DNA of 64,000 nt from Dermacentor variabilis (Eukaryota > Arthropoda > Arachnida > Ixodida > Ixodidae), in assembly GCF_050947875.1 (NCBI RefSeq), contig NC_134570.1:240056584-240120583 (forward strand). Reading direction: 5' to 3'. Positions 1 to 13,000 of this stretch are shown piece by piece. Both the position numbers and the translations under genes were made by a program. The number at the start of each line of letters is the position of its first letter. Position 1 is the stretch's first letter. The notes under the pieces are model-generated. The model was given only the letters and a program-made list of their open reading frames with translations, ran no database searches and was not told where the DNA came from.

Positions 1-3000
1 CTGTCATTTTCGCATTGATTGCTGCTGTTTCAGCAACTGTGGCGACGGCTGGACTGCGCTTTGACGTGCAGACTGCTAATGGTACCTATCAAGCGAGCCC
101 TTGACTACTGATATTAATAGCTACCCGAATGAGTATTTTGGGCATAACTAAGCTAATGATGTTTGTTAATTGTTCTCTTGTTCGCATTACTTGCCTGGGC
201 CAGGTAACCGAAATAAACAATGCCACCACATGAATGTGGGTTTGCACGCAAGCTGCCAACAGTGGCTGTAATTTTCGCATTGATTGTTGCTGTTTCACCA
301 ACAGTGGTGACGGCTTGACTGCGCTTTGACGTGCAGACCTTTCAAGCGGGCCCTCGTCTACTGATATTAATAGCTACCCGAATGAGTATTCTGGGCCTAA
401 CTAAGCTAATGATGTTTGATAATTTTTCTCTTATTCGCATTACTTGCCTGGACCAGGTAAGCAAATAAACAATGCCATCACATCAATGTGTCTTTGTACG
501 CAAGTTGCCAACAGTGGCTGTCATCTTCGCATTTATTTTTGCTGTTTCACAAACAGTGGCGACGGCTTGACTGCGCTTTGATGTGCAGACTGCTAATGGT
601 ACCTTTCAAGCGAGCCCTCGACTACTGATATTAATAGCTACTCGAATGAGTATTTTGGGCGTAACTAAGCTAATGATGTTTGATAATTGTTCTCTTATTC
701 GCATTACTTGCCTGGGCCAGGTAACCGAAATAAACAATGCCACGACATGAATGTGTGTTTGCACGCAAGCTACCAACAGTGGCTATCATTTTCGCATTGA
801 TTGTTGCTGTTTCACCAACAGTGGCCACGGCTTGACTGCGCTTTGACGTGCAGACTGCTAGTGGTACCTTTCAAGCGAGCCCTCGACTACTGATATTATT
901 AGCTACCCCAATGAGTATTTTGGGCCTAACTAAGCTAATGATGTTTGATGATTGTTCTCTTATTCGCATTACTTGCCTGGACCAGGCAACGAAAATAAAC
1001 AATGCCGTCACATGAATGTGTGTATGCACGCAATACGGCAACAGTGGCTGTCATTTTCGCATTGATTGTTGCTGTTTCAGCAACTGTGGCGACGGCTGGA
1101 CTGCGCTTTGACGTGCAGCCTGCTAATGGTACCTATCAAGCGAGCCTTTGACTACTGATATTAATAGCTACCCGAATGAGTATTTTGGGCATAACTAAGC
1201 TAATGATGTTTGATGATTGTTCTCTTATTCGCATTACTTGCCTGGACCAGGCAACGAAAATAAACAATGCCGTCACATGAATGTGTGTATGCACGCAAGA
1301 TGGCAACAGTGGCTGTCATTTTCGCATTGATTGCTGCTGTTTCAGCAACTGTGGCGACGGCTGGACTGCGCTTTGACGTGCAGACTGCTAATGGTACCTA
1401 TCAAGCGAGCCCTTGACTACTGATATTAATAGCTACCCGAATGAGTATTTTGGGCATAACTAAGCTAATGATGTTTGTTAATTGTTCTCTTGTTCGCATT
1501 ACTTGCCTGGGCCAGGTAACCGAAATAAACAATGCCACCACATGAATGTGGGTTTGCACGCAAGCTGCCAACAGTGGCTGTAATTTTCGCATTGATTGTT
1601 GCTGTTTCACCAACAGTGGTGACGGCTTGACTGCGCTTTGACGTGCAGACCTTTCAAGCGGGCCCTCGTCTACTGATATTAATAGCTACCCGAATGAGTA
1701 TTCCGGGCCTAACTAAGCTAATGATGTTTGATAATTTTTCTCTTATTCGCATTACTTGCCTGGACCAGGTAAGCAAATAAACAATGCCATCACATCAATG
1801 TGTCTTTGTACGCAAGTTGCCAACAGTGGCTGTCATCTTCGCATTTATTTTTGCTGTTTCACAAACAGTGGCGACGGCTTGACTGCGCTTTGATGTGCAG
1901 ACTGCTAATGGTACCTTTCAAGCGAGCCCTCGACTACTGATATTAATAGCTACTCGAATGAGTATTTTGGGCGTAACTAAGCTAATGATGTTTGATAATT
2001 GTTCTCTTATTCGCATTACTTGCCTGGGCCAGGTAACCGAAATAAACAATGCCACGACATGAATGTGTGTTTGCACGCAAGCTACCAACAGTGGCTATCA
2101 TTTTCGCATTGATTGTTGCTGTTTCACCAACAGTGGCCACGGCTTGACTGCGCTTTGACGTGCAGACTGCTAGTGGTACCTTTCAAGCGAGCCCTCGACT
2201 ACTGATATTATTAGCTACCCCAATGAGTATTTTGGGCCTAACTAAGCTAATGATGTTTGATGATTGTTCTCTTATTCGCATTACTTGCCTGGACCAGGCA
2301 ACGAAAATAAACAATGCCGTCACATGAATGTGTGTATGCACGCAATACGGCAACAGTGGCTGTCATTTTCGCATTGATTGTTGCTGTTTCAGCAACTGTG
2401 GCGACGGCTGGACTGCGCTTTGACGTGCAGCCTGCTAATGGTACCTATCAAGCGAGCCTTTGACTACTGATATTAATAGCTACCCGAATGAGTATTTTGG
2501 GCATAACTAAGCTAATGATGTTTGATGATTGTTCTCTTATTCGCATTACTTGCCTGGACCAGGCAACGAAAATAAACAATGCCGTCACATGAATGTGTGT
2601 ATGCACGCAAGATGGCAACAGTGGCTGTCATTTTCGCATTGATTGTTGCTGTTTCAGCAACTGTGGCGACGGCTGGACTGCGCTTTGACGTGCAGACTGC
2701 TAATGGTACCTATCAAGCGAGCCCTTGACTACTGATATTAATAGCTACCCGAATGAGTATTTTGGGCATAACTAAGCTAATGATGTTTGTTAATTGTTCT
2801 CTTGTTCGCATTACTTGCCTGGGCCAGGTAACCGAAATAAACAATGCCACCACATGAATGTGGGTTTGCACGCAAGCTGCCAACAGTGGCTGTAATTTTC
2901 GCATTGATTGTTGCTGTTTCACCAACAGTGGTGACGGCTTGACTGCGCTTTGACGTGCAGACCTTTCAAGCGGGCCCTCGACTACTGATATTAATAGCTA

Positions 3001-3235
3001 CCCGAATGAGTATTCTGGGCCTAACTAAGCTAATGATGTTTGATAATTTTTCTCTTATTCGCATTACTTGCCTGGACCAGGTAACCAAATAAACAATGCC
3101 ATCACATCAATGTGTCTTTGTACGCAAGTTGCCAACAGTGGCTGTCATCTTCGCATTTATTTTTGCTGTTTCACAAACAGTGGCGACGGCTTGACTGCGC
3201 TTTGATGTGCAGACTGCTAATGGTACCTTTCAAGC
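1..3235. repeat. Satellite, 5-mer higher-order repeat, period 1312 bp, about 2.5 copies
   Basis: Five satellite monomers form a unit that recurs every 1312 bp. Landmark TGACGTGCAG-like sites at 62, 327, 579, 844, 1109 and 1374 give lengths 265, 252, 265, 265 and 265. The 252-bp monomer lacks 12 bp just after the landmark and one A before its AATAAA-like site. Copies are nearly identical; for example GTATTCTGGG near 385 is GTATTCCGGG near 1698. The third copy is partial and loses identity near 3235, where a different monomer begins. The window starts inside the array, so the true left end is not seen. No gene is present; short ORFs are chance reading through repeats. Confidence 0.95.
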
Positions 3236-3476
3236 GGGCCCTCGATTACTGATATTAATAGTTACCCGAATGAGTATTCTGGGCCTAACTAAGCTAATGA
3301 TGTTTGATAATTGTTCTCTTATTGGCACTACTTGCCTGGACCAGATAACCAAAATAAACAATGCCATCACATGAATGTGTGCTTGCATGCAAGCTGCCAA
3401 CAATGGCTGTCATCGCTGTCATCTTCGCATTTATTGTTGCTGTTTCACAAACAGTGGCGACGGCTTGACTGCGCTT
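3203..3476. repeat. 274-bp satellite monomer with 9-bp tandem duplication
   Basis: The landmark sites at 3203 and 3477 are 274 bp apart, nine more than the 265-bp norm. The extra bases are a tandem duplication of GCTGTCATC near 3404-3421. The same long monomer occurs at about 10824-11097, so it was copied with its surroundings and did not arise twice. It is a useful marker for the duplicated segment. Confidence 0.85.
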
Positions 3477-5330
3477 TGATGTGCAGACTGCTAATGGTAC
3501 CTTTCAAGCGAGCCCTCGACTACTGATATTCATAGCTACCCGAATGAGTATTTCGGGCGCAAGTAAGCTAATGATGTTTGATAATTGTTCTCTTATTCGC
3601 ATTACTTGCCTGGGCCAGGTAACCGAAATAAACAATGCCACCACATGAATGTGTGTTTGTACGCAAGCTGCCAACAGTAGCTGTCATTTTCGCATTGATT
3701 GTTGCTGTTTCAGCAACTGTGGCGACGGCTGGACTGCGCTTTGACGTGCAGACTGCTAATGGTACCTTTCAAGCGAGCCCTTGACTACTGATATTAATAG
3801 CTACCCGAATGAGTATTTTGGACCTAACTAAGGTAATGATGTTTGTTGATTGTTCTCTTGTTCGCATTACTTGCCTGGGCCAGGTAACCAAAATAAACAA
3901 TGCCACCACATGAATGTGTGTTTGCACGCAAGCTGCCAACAGTGGCTGTCATTTTCGCATTGATTGATGCTGTTTCACCAACAGTGGTGACTGCTTGACT
4001 GCGCTTTGACGTGCAGACTGCTAATGGTACCTTTCAAGCGGGCCCTCGACTACTGATATTAATAGCTACCCGAATGAGTATTCTGGGCCTAACTAAGGTA
4101 ATGATGTTTGATAATTGTTCTCTTATTGGCATTACTTGCCTGGACCAGATAACCAAAATAAAGAATGCCATCACATGAATGTGTGCTTGCATGCAAGCTG
4201 CCAACAGTAGCTGTCATTTTCGCATTGATTGTTGATGTTTCACCAAGAGTGGCGACGGCTTGACTGCGCTTTGACGGGCAGGAAGCTAATGGTACCTTTT
4301 AAGCGAGCCCTCGACTACTGCTATGAATAGCTACCCCAAGGAGTATTTCGGGCCTAACTAAGCTAATGATGTTTGATAATTGTACTCTTATTCGCATTAC
4401 TTGCCTGGGTCCGGTAACCAAAATAAAAAATGCCACCATATGAATGTGTGTTTGATTGCAAGCTGCCAACAGTGGCTGTCATTTTCGCGTTGGTAGCTGC
4501 CGTTTCACCAACTGTGGCGACGGCTTGACTGCGCTTTGACGTGCAGACTGCTAATGGTACCTTTCAAGTGAGACCTCGACTACTGATATTAATGGCTTTC
4601 CGCATGAGTATTCTGGGCCTAACTAAGGTAATGATGTTTGATAATTGCTCTCATATTGGCATTACTTGCCTGGACCAGATAACCAAAATAAACAATGCCA
4701 TTACATGAATGTGTGCTTGCATGCAAGCTGCCAACAGTAGCTGTCATTTTCGTCTTGATTGTTGCTGTTTCACCATGAGTGGCGACGGCTGACTGCGCTT
4801 TTACGTGCAGCCTGCTAATGGTACCTTTTAAGCGAGCCCTCGACTACTGCTATTAATAGCTACCCCAATGAGTATTTTGGGCCTAACTAAGCTAATGATG
4901 TTTGATAATTGTACTCTTATTCTCATTACTTGCCTGGGCCCGGTTACCAAAATAAAGAATGCCACCATATGAATGTGCATTTGATTGGAAGCTGCCAACA
5001 CTGGCTGTCATTTTCGCGTTGATTGCTGCCGTTTCACCAACTGTGGCGACGGCTTGACTGCACTTTGACGTGCAGACTGCTAATCGTACCTTTCAAGTGA
5101 GCCCTCGACTACTCATATTAATAGCTACCCGAATGAGTATTTTGGGCGTAACTAAGCTAATGATGTTTGATAATTGTTCTCTTATTCGCATTACTTGCCT
5201 GGGCCAGGTAACCGAAATAAACAATGCCACCACATGAATGTGTGTTTGCACGCAAGCTGCCAACAGTGGCTGTCATTTTCGCATTGATTGTTGCTGTTTC
5301 ACCAACAGTGGCGACGGCTTGACTGCGCTT
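3236..5330. repeat. Satellite, irregular monomer series
   Basis: About eight monomers of the same 265-bp family, without a short higher-order period. Several subclasses alternate: one with CGCATTGATTGTTGCTG and one with GCGTTGGTAGCTGCC in the 3' part, and some with the palindrome GCTTGCATGCAAGC (for example 4185-4198). The stretch is matched in pieces by 10856-14490, with alignment offsets of about 7621, 8365 and 9160 bp. The second copy therefore carries extra monomers. I see no gene here. Confidence 0.9.
5066..5330. repeat. Reference 265-bp satellite monomer
   Basis: This monomer illustrates the family. It runs from one TGACGTGCAG landmark to just before the next at 5331. Inside are the dyad CCTGGGCCAGG (5198-5208), AATAAA on the plus strand (5216-5221), the dyad CACATGAATGTG (5231-5242), and two copies of CCAACAGTGGC (5260-5270 and 5302-5312) spaced 42 bp apart. 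These elements recur with small changes in most of the roughly 225 monomers of the window. The length is 1 modulo 3 and stop codons fall at conserved places, so the monomer is not coding. Confidence 0.95.
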
Positions 5331-7142
5331 TGACGTGCAGACTGCTAATGGTGCTTTTCAAGCAAGCCCTCGACTACTGCTATTAATTGCTACCCGAATG
5401 AGTATTTTGGGCCTAACTAAGGAAATGATGTTTGATAATTGTTCACTTATTCGCATTACTTGCCTGGACCAGGTAACCAAAATAAACAATGCCATCACAT
5501 GAATGTGTGCATGCATGCAAGCTGCCAACAGTAGCTGTCATTTTCGCATTGATTGTTGCTGTTTCACCGACAGTGGCAACGGCTTGACTGCGCTTTGACG
5601 TGCAGACTGCTAATGGTACCTTTCAAGCGAGCTCTCGACTACTGATATTAATAGCTATCCGCATGAGTATTCTGGGCCTAACTAAGCTAATGATGTTTGA
5701 TAATTGTTCTCTTATTGGCATTACTTGCCTGGACCAGTTAACCAAAATAAACAATGCCATAACATGAATGTGTGCTTGCATGCAAGCTGCCAACAGTAGC
5801 TGGCATTTTCGCATTGATTGTTGCTGTTTCAACAACAGTGGCGACGGCTTGACTGCGCTTTGACGTGTAGACTGCTAATGGCACCTTTCAAGCGAGCCCT
5901 CGACTACTGCTATTAATAGCTACCCCAATGAGTATTTTGGGCCTAACTAAGCTAATGATGTTTGATGATTGTTCTCTTATTCGCATTACTTGCCTGGACC
6001 AGGCAACGAAAATAAACAATGCCGTCACATGAATGTGTGTATGCACGCAAGATGGCAACAGTGGCTGTCATTTTCGCATTGATTGCTGCTGTTTCAGCAA
6101 CTGTGGCGACGGCTGGACTGCGCTTTGACTTGCAGACTGCTAATGGTACCTATCAAGCGAGCCCTTGACTACTGATATTAATAGCTACCCGAATGAGTAT
6201 TTTGGGCATAACTAAGCTAATGATGTTTGTTAATTGTTCTCTTGTTCGCATTACTTGCCTGGGCCAGGTAACCTAAATAAACAATGCCACGACATGAATG
6301 TGTGTTTGCACGAAAGCTGCCAACAGTGGCTGTCATTTTCGCATTGATTGTCGCTGTTTCACCAGCAGTGGCGACGGCTTGACTGCGCTTTGACGTGCAG
6401 AATGCTAATGGTACCTTTCAAGCGAGCCCTCGAATACTGATAATAATAGCTACTCGAATGAGTATTCTTGGCCTAACTAATCTATGGATGTTTGATAATT
6501 TTTCTCTTATTGGCATTACTTGCCTGGACCAGGTAACCAAAATAAACAATGCCATCACATTAATGTGTGTTCGCACGCAAGCTGCCAACAGTCGCGACGG
6601 CTTCACTGTGCCTTAACGTGCAGACTGCTAATGGTGCCTTTCAAGCTTACCCTCGACAACTGCTATTAATAGGTACTTGAATGAGTATTTTGGGCCTAAC
6701 TAAGCTAATGTTGTTTGATAACTGTTCTCTTATTCGCATGACTTGCCTGGACCAGGTAACCAAAATAAACAATGCCACCACACAATGTGTGTTTGCACGC
6801 AAGCTGCCAACAGTGGCTGTCATTTTCGCATTGATTGTAGCTGTTTCTCCAACTGTGGCGACGGCTTGAGTGCGCTTTGACGTGCAGACTGCTAATGGCA
6901 CTTTTCAAGCGAGCCCTCGACTACTGCTATTAATAGCTACCCCAATGAGTATTTTTGGCCTAACTAAGCTAATGATGTTTGATAATTGTACTCTTATTCT
7001 CGTTACTTGCCTGGGCCCGGTAACCAAAATAAAGAATGCCACCATATGAACGTGTGTTTGATTGCAAGCTGCCAACAGTGGCTGTCATTTTCGCATTGAT
7101 TGTAGCTGTTTCACCAACAGTGGCGACGGCTTGACTGCGCTT
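5331..7142. repeat. Satellite, 1812-bp seven-monomer unit that begins to repeat
   Basis: Landmarks at 5331, 5596, 5861, 6126, 6391, 6614, 6878 and 7143 define seven monomers, five of 265 bp, one of 223 bp and one of 264 bp. The sequence from 5331 reappears from 7143 at a constant offset of 1812 bp with few differences (for example CTACTGATATT versus CTACAGATATT near 5638 and 7450). The second copy runs on into the 1312-bp repeat near 7770. This looks like a single block duplication, not an amplified repeat. Confidence 0.9.
6391..6613. repeat. 223-bp deleted satellite monomer
   Basis: This monomer is exactly 42 bp short of 265. The junction reads GCCAACAGTCGCGACGG near 6584-6600. It joins the start of the first internal CCAACAGTGGC repeat to the end of the second, and 42 bp is the normal spacing between those repeats. 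Deletion between direct repeats, by slippage or single-strand annealing, explains it fully apart from one G-to-C change at the junction. Confidence 0.85.
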
Positions 7143-7769
7143 TGACGTGCAGACTGCTAATGGTGCTTTTCAAGCAAGCCCTCGACTACTGCTATTAATT
7201 GCTACCCGAATGAGTATTTTGGGCCTAACTAAGGAAATGATGTTTGATAATTGTTCACTTATTCGCATTACTTGCCTGGACCAGGTAACCAAAATAAACA
7301 ATGCCATCACATGAATGTGTGCATGCATGGAAGCTGCCAACAGTAGCTGTCATTTTCGCATTGATTGTTGCTGTTTCACCGACAGTGGCAACGGCTTGAC
7401 TGCGCTTTGACGTGCAGACTGCTAATGGTACCTTTCAAGCGAGCTCTCGACTACAGATATTAATAGCTATCCGCATGAGTATTCTGGGCCTAACTAAGCT
7501 AATGATGTTTGATAATTGTTCTCTTATTGGCATTACTTGCCTGGACCAGTTAACCAAAATAAACAATGCCATAACATGAATGTGTGCTTGCATGCAAGCT
7601 GCCAACAGTAGCTGGCATTTTCGCATTGATTGTTGCTGTTTCAACAACAGTGGCGACGGCTTGACTGCGCTTTGACGTGTAGACTGCTAATGGCACCTTT
7701 CAAGCGAGCCCTCGACTACTGCTATTAATAGCTACCCCAATGAGTATTTTGGGCCTAACTAAGCTAATG
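7143..7769. repeat. Satellite, partial second copy of the 1812-bp unit
   Basis: About 2.4 monomers here match 5331-5958 at an offset of 1812 bp, including the unusual TGACGTGTAG landmark variant at 7673 (matching 5861). The match extends somewhat further right because both copies lead into the same 5-mer type sequence. I see no gene here. Confidence 0.85.
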
Positions 7770-10095
7770 ATGTTTGATGATTGTTCTCTTATTCGCATTA
7801 CTTGCCTGGACCAGGCAACGAAAATAAACAATGCCGTCACATGAATGTGTGTATGCACGCAAGATGGCAACAGTGGCTGTCATTTTCGCATTGATTGCTG
7901 CTGTTTCAGCAACTGTGGCGACGGCTGGACTGCGCTTTGACGTGCAGACTGCTAATGGTACCTATCAAGCGAGCCCTTGACTACTGATATTAATAGCTAC
8001 CCGAATGAGTATTTTGGGCATAACTAAGCTAATGATGTTTGTTAATTGTTCTCTTGTTCGCATTACTTGCCTGGGCCAGGTAACCGAAATAAACAATGCC
8101 ACCACATGAATGTGGGTTTGCACGCAAGCTGCCAACAGTGGCTGTAATTTTCGCATTGATTGTTGCTGTTTCACCAACAGTGGTGACGGCTTGACTGCGC
8201 TTTGACGTGCAGACCTTTCAAGCGGGCCCTCGAATACTGATATTAATAGCTACCCGATTGAGTATTCTGGGCCTAACTAAGCTAATGATGTTTGATAATT
8301 TTTCTCTTATTCGCATTACTTGCCTGGACCAGGTAACCAAATAAACAATGCCATCACATCAATGTGTCTTTGTACGCAAGTTGCCAACAGTGGCCGTCAT
8401 CTTCGCATTTATTTTTGCTGTTTCACAAACAGTGGCGACGGCTTGACTGCGCTTTGATGTGCAGACTGCTAATGGTACCTTTCAAGCGAGCCCTCGACTA
8501 CTGATATTAATAGCTACTCGAATGAGTATTTTGGGCGTAACTAAGCTAATGATGTTTGATAATTGTTCTCTTATTCGCATTACTTGCCTGGGCCAGGTAA
8601 CCGAAATAAACAATGCCACGACATGAATGTGTGTTTGCACGCAAGCTACCAACAGTGGCTATCATTTTCGCATTGATTGTTGCTGTTTCACCAACAGTGG
8701 CCACGGCTTGACTGCGCTTTGACGTGCAGACTGCTAGTGGTACCTTTCAAGCGAGCCCTCGACTACTGATATTATTAGCTACCCCAATGAGTATTTTGGG
8801 CCTAACTAAGCTAATGATGTTTGATGATTGTTCTCTTATTCGCATTACTTGCCTGGACCAGGCAACGAAAATAAACAATGCCGTCACATGAATGTGTGTA
8901 TGCACGCAAGACGGCAACAGTGGCTGTCATTTTCGCATTGATTGTTGCTGTTTCAGCAACTGTGGCGACGGCTGGACTGCGCTTTGACGTGCAGACTGCT
9001 AATGGTACCTATCAAGCGAGCCCTTGACTACTGATATTAATAGCTACCCGAATGAGTATTTTGGGCATAACTAAGCTAATGATGTTTGATGATTGTTCTC
9101 TTATTCGCATTACTTGCCTGGACCAGGCAACGAAAATAAACAATGCCGTCACATGAATGTGTGTATGCACGCAAGATGGCAACAGTGGCTGTCATTTTCG
9201 CATTGATTGTTGCTGTTTCAGCAACTGTGGCGACGGCTGGACTGCGCTTTGACGTGCAGACTGCTAATGGTACCTATCAAGCGAGCCCTTGACTACTGAT
9301 ATTAATAGCTACCCGAATGAGTATTTTGGGCATAACTAAGCTAATGATGTTTGTTAATTGTTCTCTTGTTCGCATTACTTGCCTGGGCCAGGTAACCGAA
9401 ATAAACAATGCCACCACATGAATGTGGGTTTGCACGCAAGCTGCCAACAGTGGCTGTAATTTTCGCATTGATTGTTGCTGTTTCACCAACAGTATGTTAC
9501 GGCTTGACTGCGCTTTGACGTGCAGACCTTTCAAGCGGGCCCTCGACTACTGATATTAATAGCTACCCGAATGAGTATTCTGGGCCTAACTAAGCTAATG
9601 ATGTTTGATAATTTTTCTCTTATTCGCATTACTTGCCTGGACCAGGTAACCAAATAAACAATGCCATCACATCAATGTGTCTTTGTACGCAAGTTGCCAA
9701 CAGTGGCTGTCATCTTCGCATTTATTTTTGCTGTTTCACAAACAGTGGCGACGGCTTGACTGCGCTTTGATGTGCAGACTGCTAATGGTACCTTTCAAGC
9801 GAGCCCTCGACTACTGATATTAATAGCTACTCGAATGAGTATTTTGGGCGTAACTAAGCTAATGATGTTTGATAATTGTTCTCTTATTCGCATTACTTGC
9901 CTGGGCCAGGTAACCGAAATAAACAATGCCACGACATGAATGTGTGTTTGCACGCAAGCTACCAACAGTGGCTATCATTTTCGCATTGATTGTTGCTGTT
10001 TCACCAACAGTGGCCACGGCTTGACTGCGCTTTGACGTGCAGACTGCTAGTGGTACCTTTCAAGCGAGCCCTCGACTACTGATATTATTAGCTAC
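7770..10095. repeat. Satellite, second block of the 1312-bp 5-mer repeat, about 1.8 copies
   Basis: The sequence matches the block at 1-3235 almost base for base and has the same 1312-bp period (compare 7965 with 9277, both matching 89, 1401 and 2713). It includes the 252-bp monomer with the same 12-bp deletion near 8215 and 9527. One private change, ACAGTATGTTACGG near 9490, replaces the usual ACAGTGGTGACGG. Identity to the repeat ends near 10095. About 4.5 kb of unrelated monomer order separates the two blocks. Confidence 0.92.
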
Positions 10096-13000
10096 CCGAA
10101 TGTGTATTTTGGGCCTAACTAAGCTAATGATGTTTGATGATTGTTCTCTTATTCCCATTACTTGCCTGGACCAGGCAACCAAAATGAACAATGCCGTCAC
10201 ATGAATGTGTGTATGCACGCAAGATATCAACAGTGGCTGTCATTTTCACATTGATTGTTGCTGTTTCAGCAACTGTGGCGACGGCTGGACTGCGCTTTGA
10301 CTTGCAGAAAGCTAATGGTACCTTTCAAGCGAGCCCTTGACTACTGATGTTAATAGCTACCCGAATGAGTATATTGGACCTAACTAAGCTAATGATGTTT
10401 GTTAATTGTTCTCTTGTTCGCATTACTTGCCTGGGCCAGGTAACCGAAATAAACAATGCCACCACATGAATGTGTATTTGCACGCAAGCTGCCAACAGTG
10501 GCTGTCATTGTCGCATTGATTGTTGCTGTTTCACCAACAGTGGTGATGGCGTGACTGCGCTTTGACGTGCAGACTGCTAATGGTACCTTTCAAGCGAGCC
10601 CTTGACTACTGATATAGCTACCCGATTGAGTATTTTGGGCCTAACTAAGCTAATGATGTTTGTTATATGTTCTCTTGTTAGCATTACTTGTCTGGGCCAG
10701 GTAACGGAAATAAACAATGCCACCACATGAATGTGTGTTTGCACGCAAGCTGCCAACAGTGGCTGTCATTTTCGCTTTGATTGTTGCTGTTTCACCAACA
10801 GTGGTGACGGCTTGACTGCGCTTTGACGTGCAGACTGCTAATGGTACCTTTCAAGCGGGCCCTCGATTACTGATATTAATAGTTACCCGAATGAGTATTC
10901 TGGGCCTAACTAAGCTAATGATGTTTGATAATTGTTCTCTTATTGGCACTACTTGCCTGGACCAGATAACCAAAATAAACAATGCCATCACATGAATGTG
11001 TGCTTGCATGCAAGCTGCCAACAGTGGCTGTCATCGCTGTCATCTTCGCATTTATTGTTGCTGTTTCACAAACAGTGGCGACGGCTTGACTGCGCTTTGA
11101 TGTGCAGACTGCTAATGGTACCTTTCAAGCGAGCCCTCGACTACTGATATTCATAGCTACCCGAATGAGTATTTCGGGCGCAAGTAAGCTAATGATGTTT
11201 GATAATTGTTCTCTTATTCGCATTACTTGCCTGGGCCAGGTAACCGAAATAAACAATGCCACCACATGAATGTGTGTTTGTACGCAAGGTGCCAACAGTG
11301 GCTGTCATTTTCGCATTGATTGTTGCTGTTTCACCAACAGTGGCGACGGCTTGACTGCGCTTTGACGTGCAGACTGCTAATGGTACCTTTAAAGCTAGCC
11401 CTCGACTACTGCTATTAATAGCTACCCCAATAAGTATTTTGGCCTAACTAAGCTAATGATGTTTGATAATTGTTCTCTTATTCGCATTACTTGCCTGGGC
11501 CAGGTAACCGAAATAAACAATGCCACCACATGAATGTGTGTTTGTACGCAAGCTGCCAACAGTGGCTGTCATTTTCGCATTGATTGTTGCTGTTTCACCA
11601 ACAGTGGCGACAGCTTGACTGCGCTTTGACGTGCAGACAGCTAATGGTACCTTTCAAGCGAGCCCTCGACTACTAATATTAATAGCTACCCGAATGAGTA
11701 TTTTGGGCCTAAATAAGCTAATGATGTTGGATAATTGTTCTCTTATTCGTTCTCTTATGTGTTCTCTTCGTTTACAGTGGCTGTCATTTTCACGTTGATT
11801 GCTGCTGTTTCACCAACAGTGGCGACGGCTTGACTGCGCTTTGACGTGTAGACTGCTAATGGTACCTTTACAGCGAGCCCTCGACTACTGATATTAATAG
11901 CTACCCGAATGTGTATTTTGGGCCTAACTAAGGTTATGATGTTTGATGATTGTTCTCTTATTCGCATTACTTGCGTGGACCAGGCAACCAAAATAAACAA
12001 TGCCGTCACATGAATGTGTGTATGCACGCAAGATGCCAACAGTGGCTGTCATTTTCGCATTGATTGTTGCTGTTTCAGCAACTGTGGCGACGGCTGGACT
12101 GCGCTTTGACGTGCAGACTGCTAATGGTACCTTTCAAGCGAGCCCTTGACTACTGATATTAATAGCTACCCGAATGAGTATTTTGGACCTAACTAAGGTA
12201 ATGATGTTTGTTGATTGTTCTCTTGTTCGCATTACTTGCCTGGGCCAGGTAACCAAAATAAACAATGCCACCACATGAATGTGTGTTTGCACGCAAGCTG
12301 CCAACAGTGGCTGTCATTTTCGCATTGATTGTTGCTGTTTCACCAACAGTGGTGACTGCTTGACTGCGCTTTGACGTGCAGACTGCTAATGGTACCTTTC
12401 AAGCGGGCCCTCGACTACTGATATTAATAGCTACCCGAATGAGTATTCTGGGCCTAACTAAGGTAATGATGTTTGATAATTGTTCTCTTATTGGTATTAC
12501 TTGCCTGGACCAGATAACCAAAATAAAGAATGCCATCACATGAATGTGTGCTTGCATGCAAGCTGCCAACAGTAGCTGTCATTTTCGCATTGATTGTTGC
12601 TGTTTCACCAAGAGTGGCGACGGCTTGACTGCGCTTTGACGGGCAGGAAGCTAATGGTACCTTTTAAGCGAGCCCTCGACTACTGCTATGAATAGCTACC
12701 CCAATGAGTATTTCGGGCCTAACTAAGCTAATGATGTTTGATAATTGTACTCTTATTCGCATTACTTGCCTGGGCCCGGTAGCCAAAATAAAATATGCCA
12801 CCATATGAATGTGTGTTTGATTGCAAGCTGCCAACAGTGACTGTCATTTTCGCGTTGGTAGCTGCCGTTTCACCAACTGTGGCGACGGCTTGACTGCGCT
12901 TTGACGTGCAGACTGCTAATGCTACCATTCAAGCGAGACCTCGACCACTGATATTAATGGCTACCCGCATGAGTATTCTGGGCCTAACTAAGCTAATGAT

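Noticed and set aside
89..301. Short minus-strand ORFs of about 70 aa repeated through the array (also near 1401, 2713, 7965 and elsewhere)
   Set aside because: They start at GTG or TTG, lie inside satellite monomers, vary in length with point changes, and the 265-bp period shifts the frame each monomer. They are by-products of the repeat, not a protein family.
5066..5330. CENP-B box in the monomer
   Set aside because: No segment fits the known CENP-B box pattern on either strand by eye; only unrelated dyads were found.
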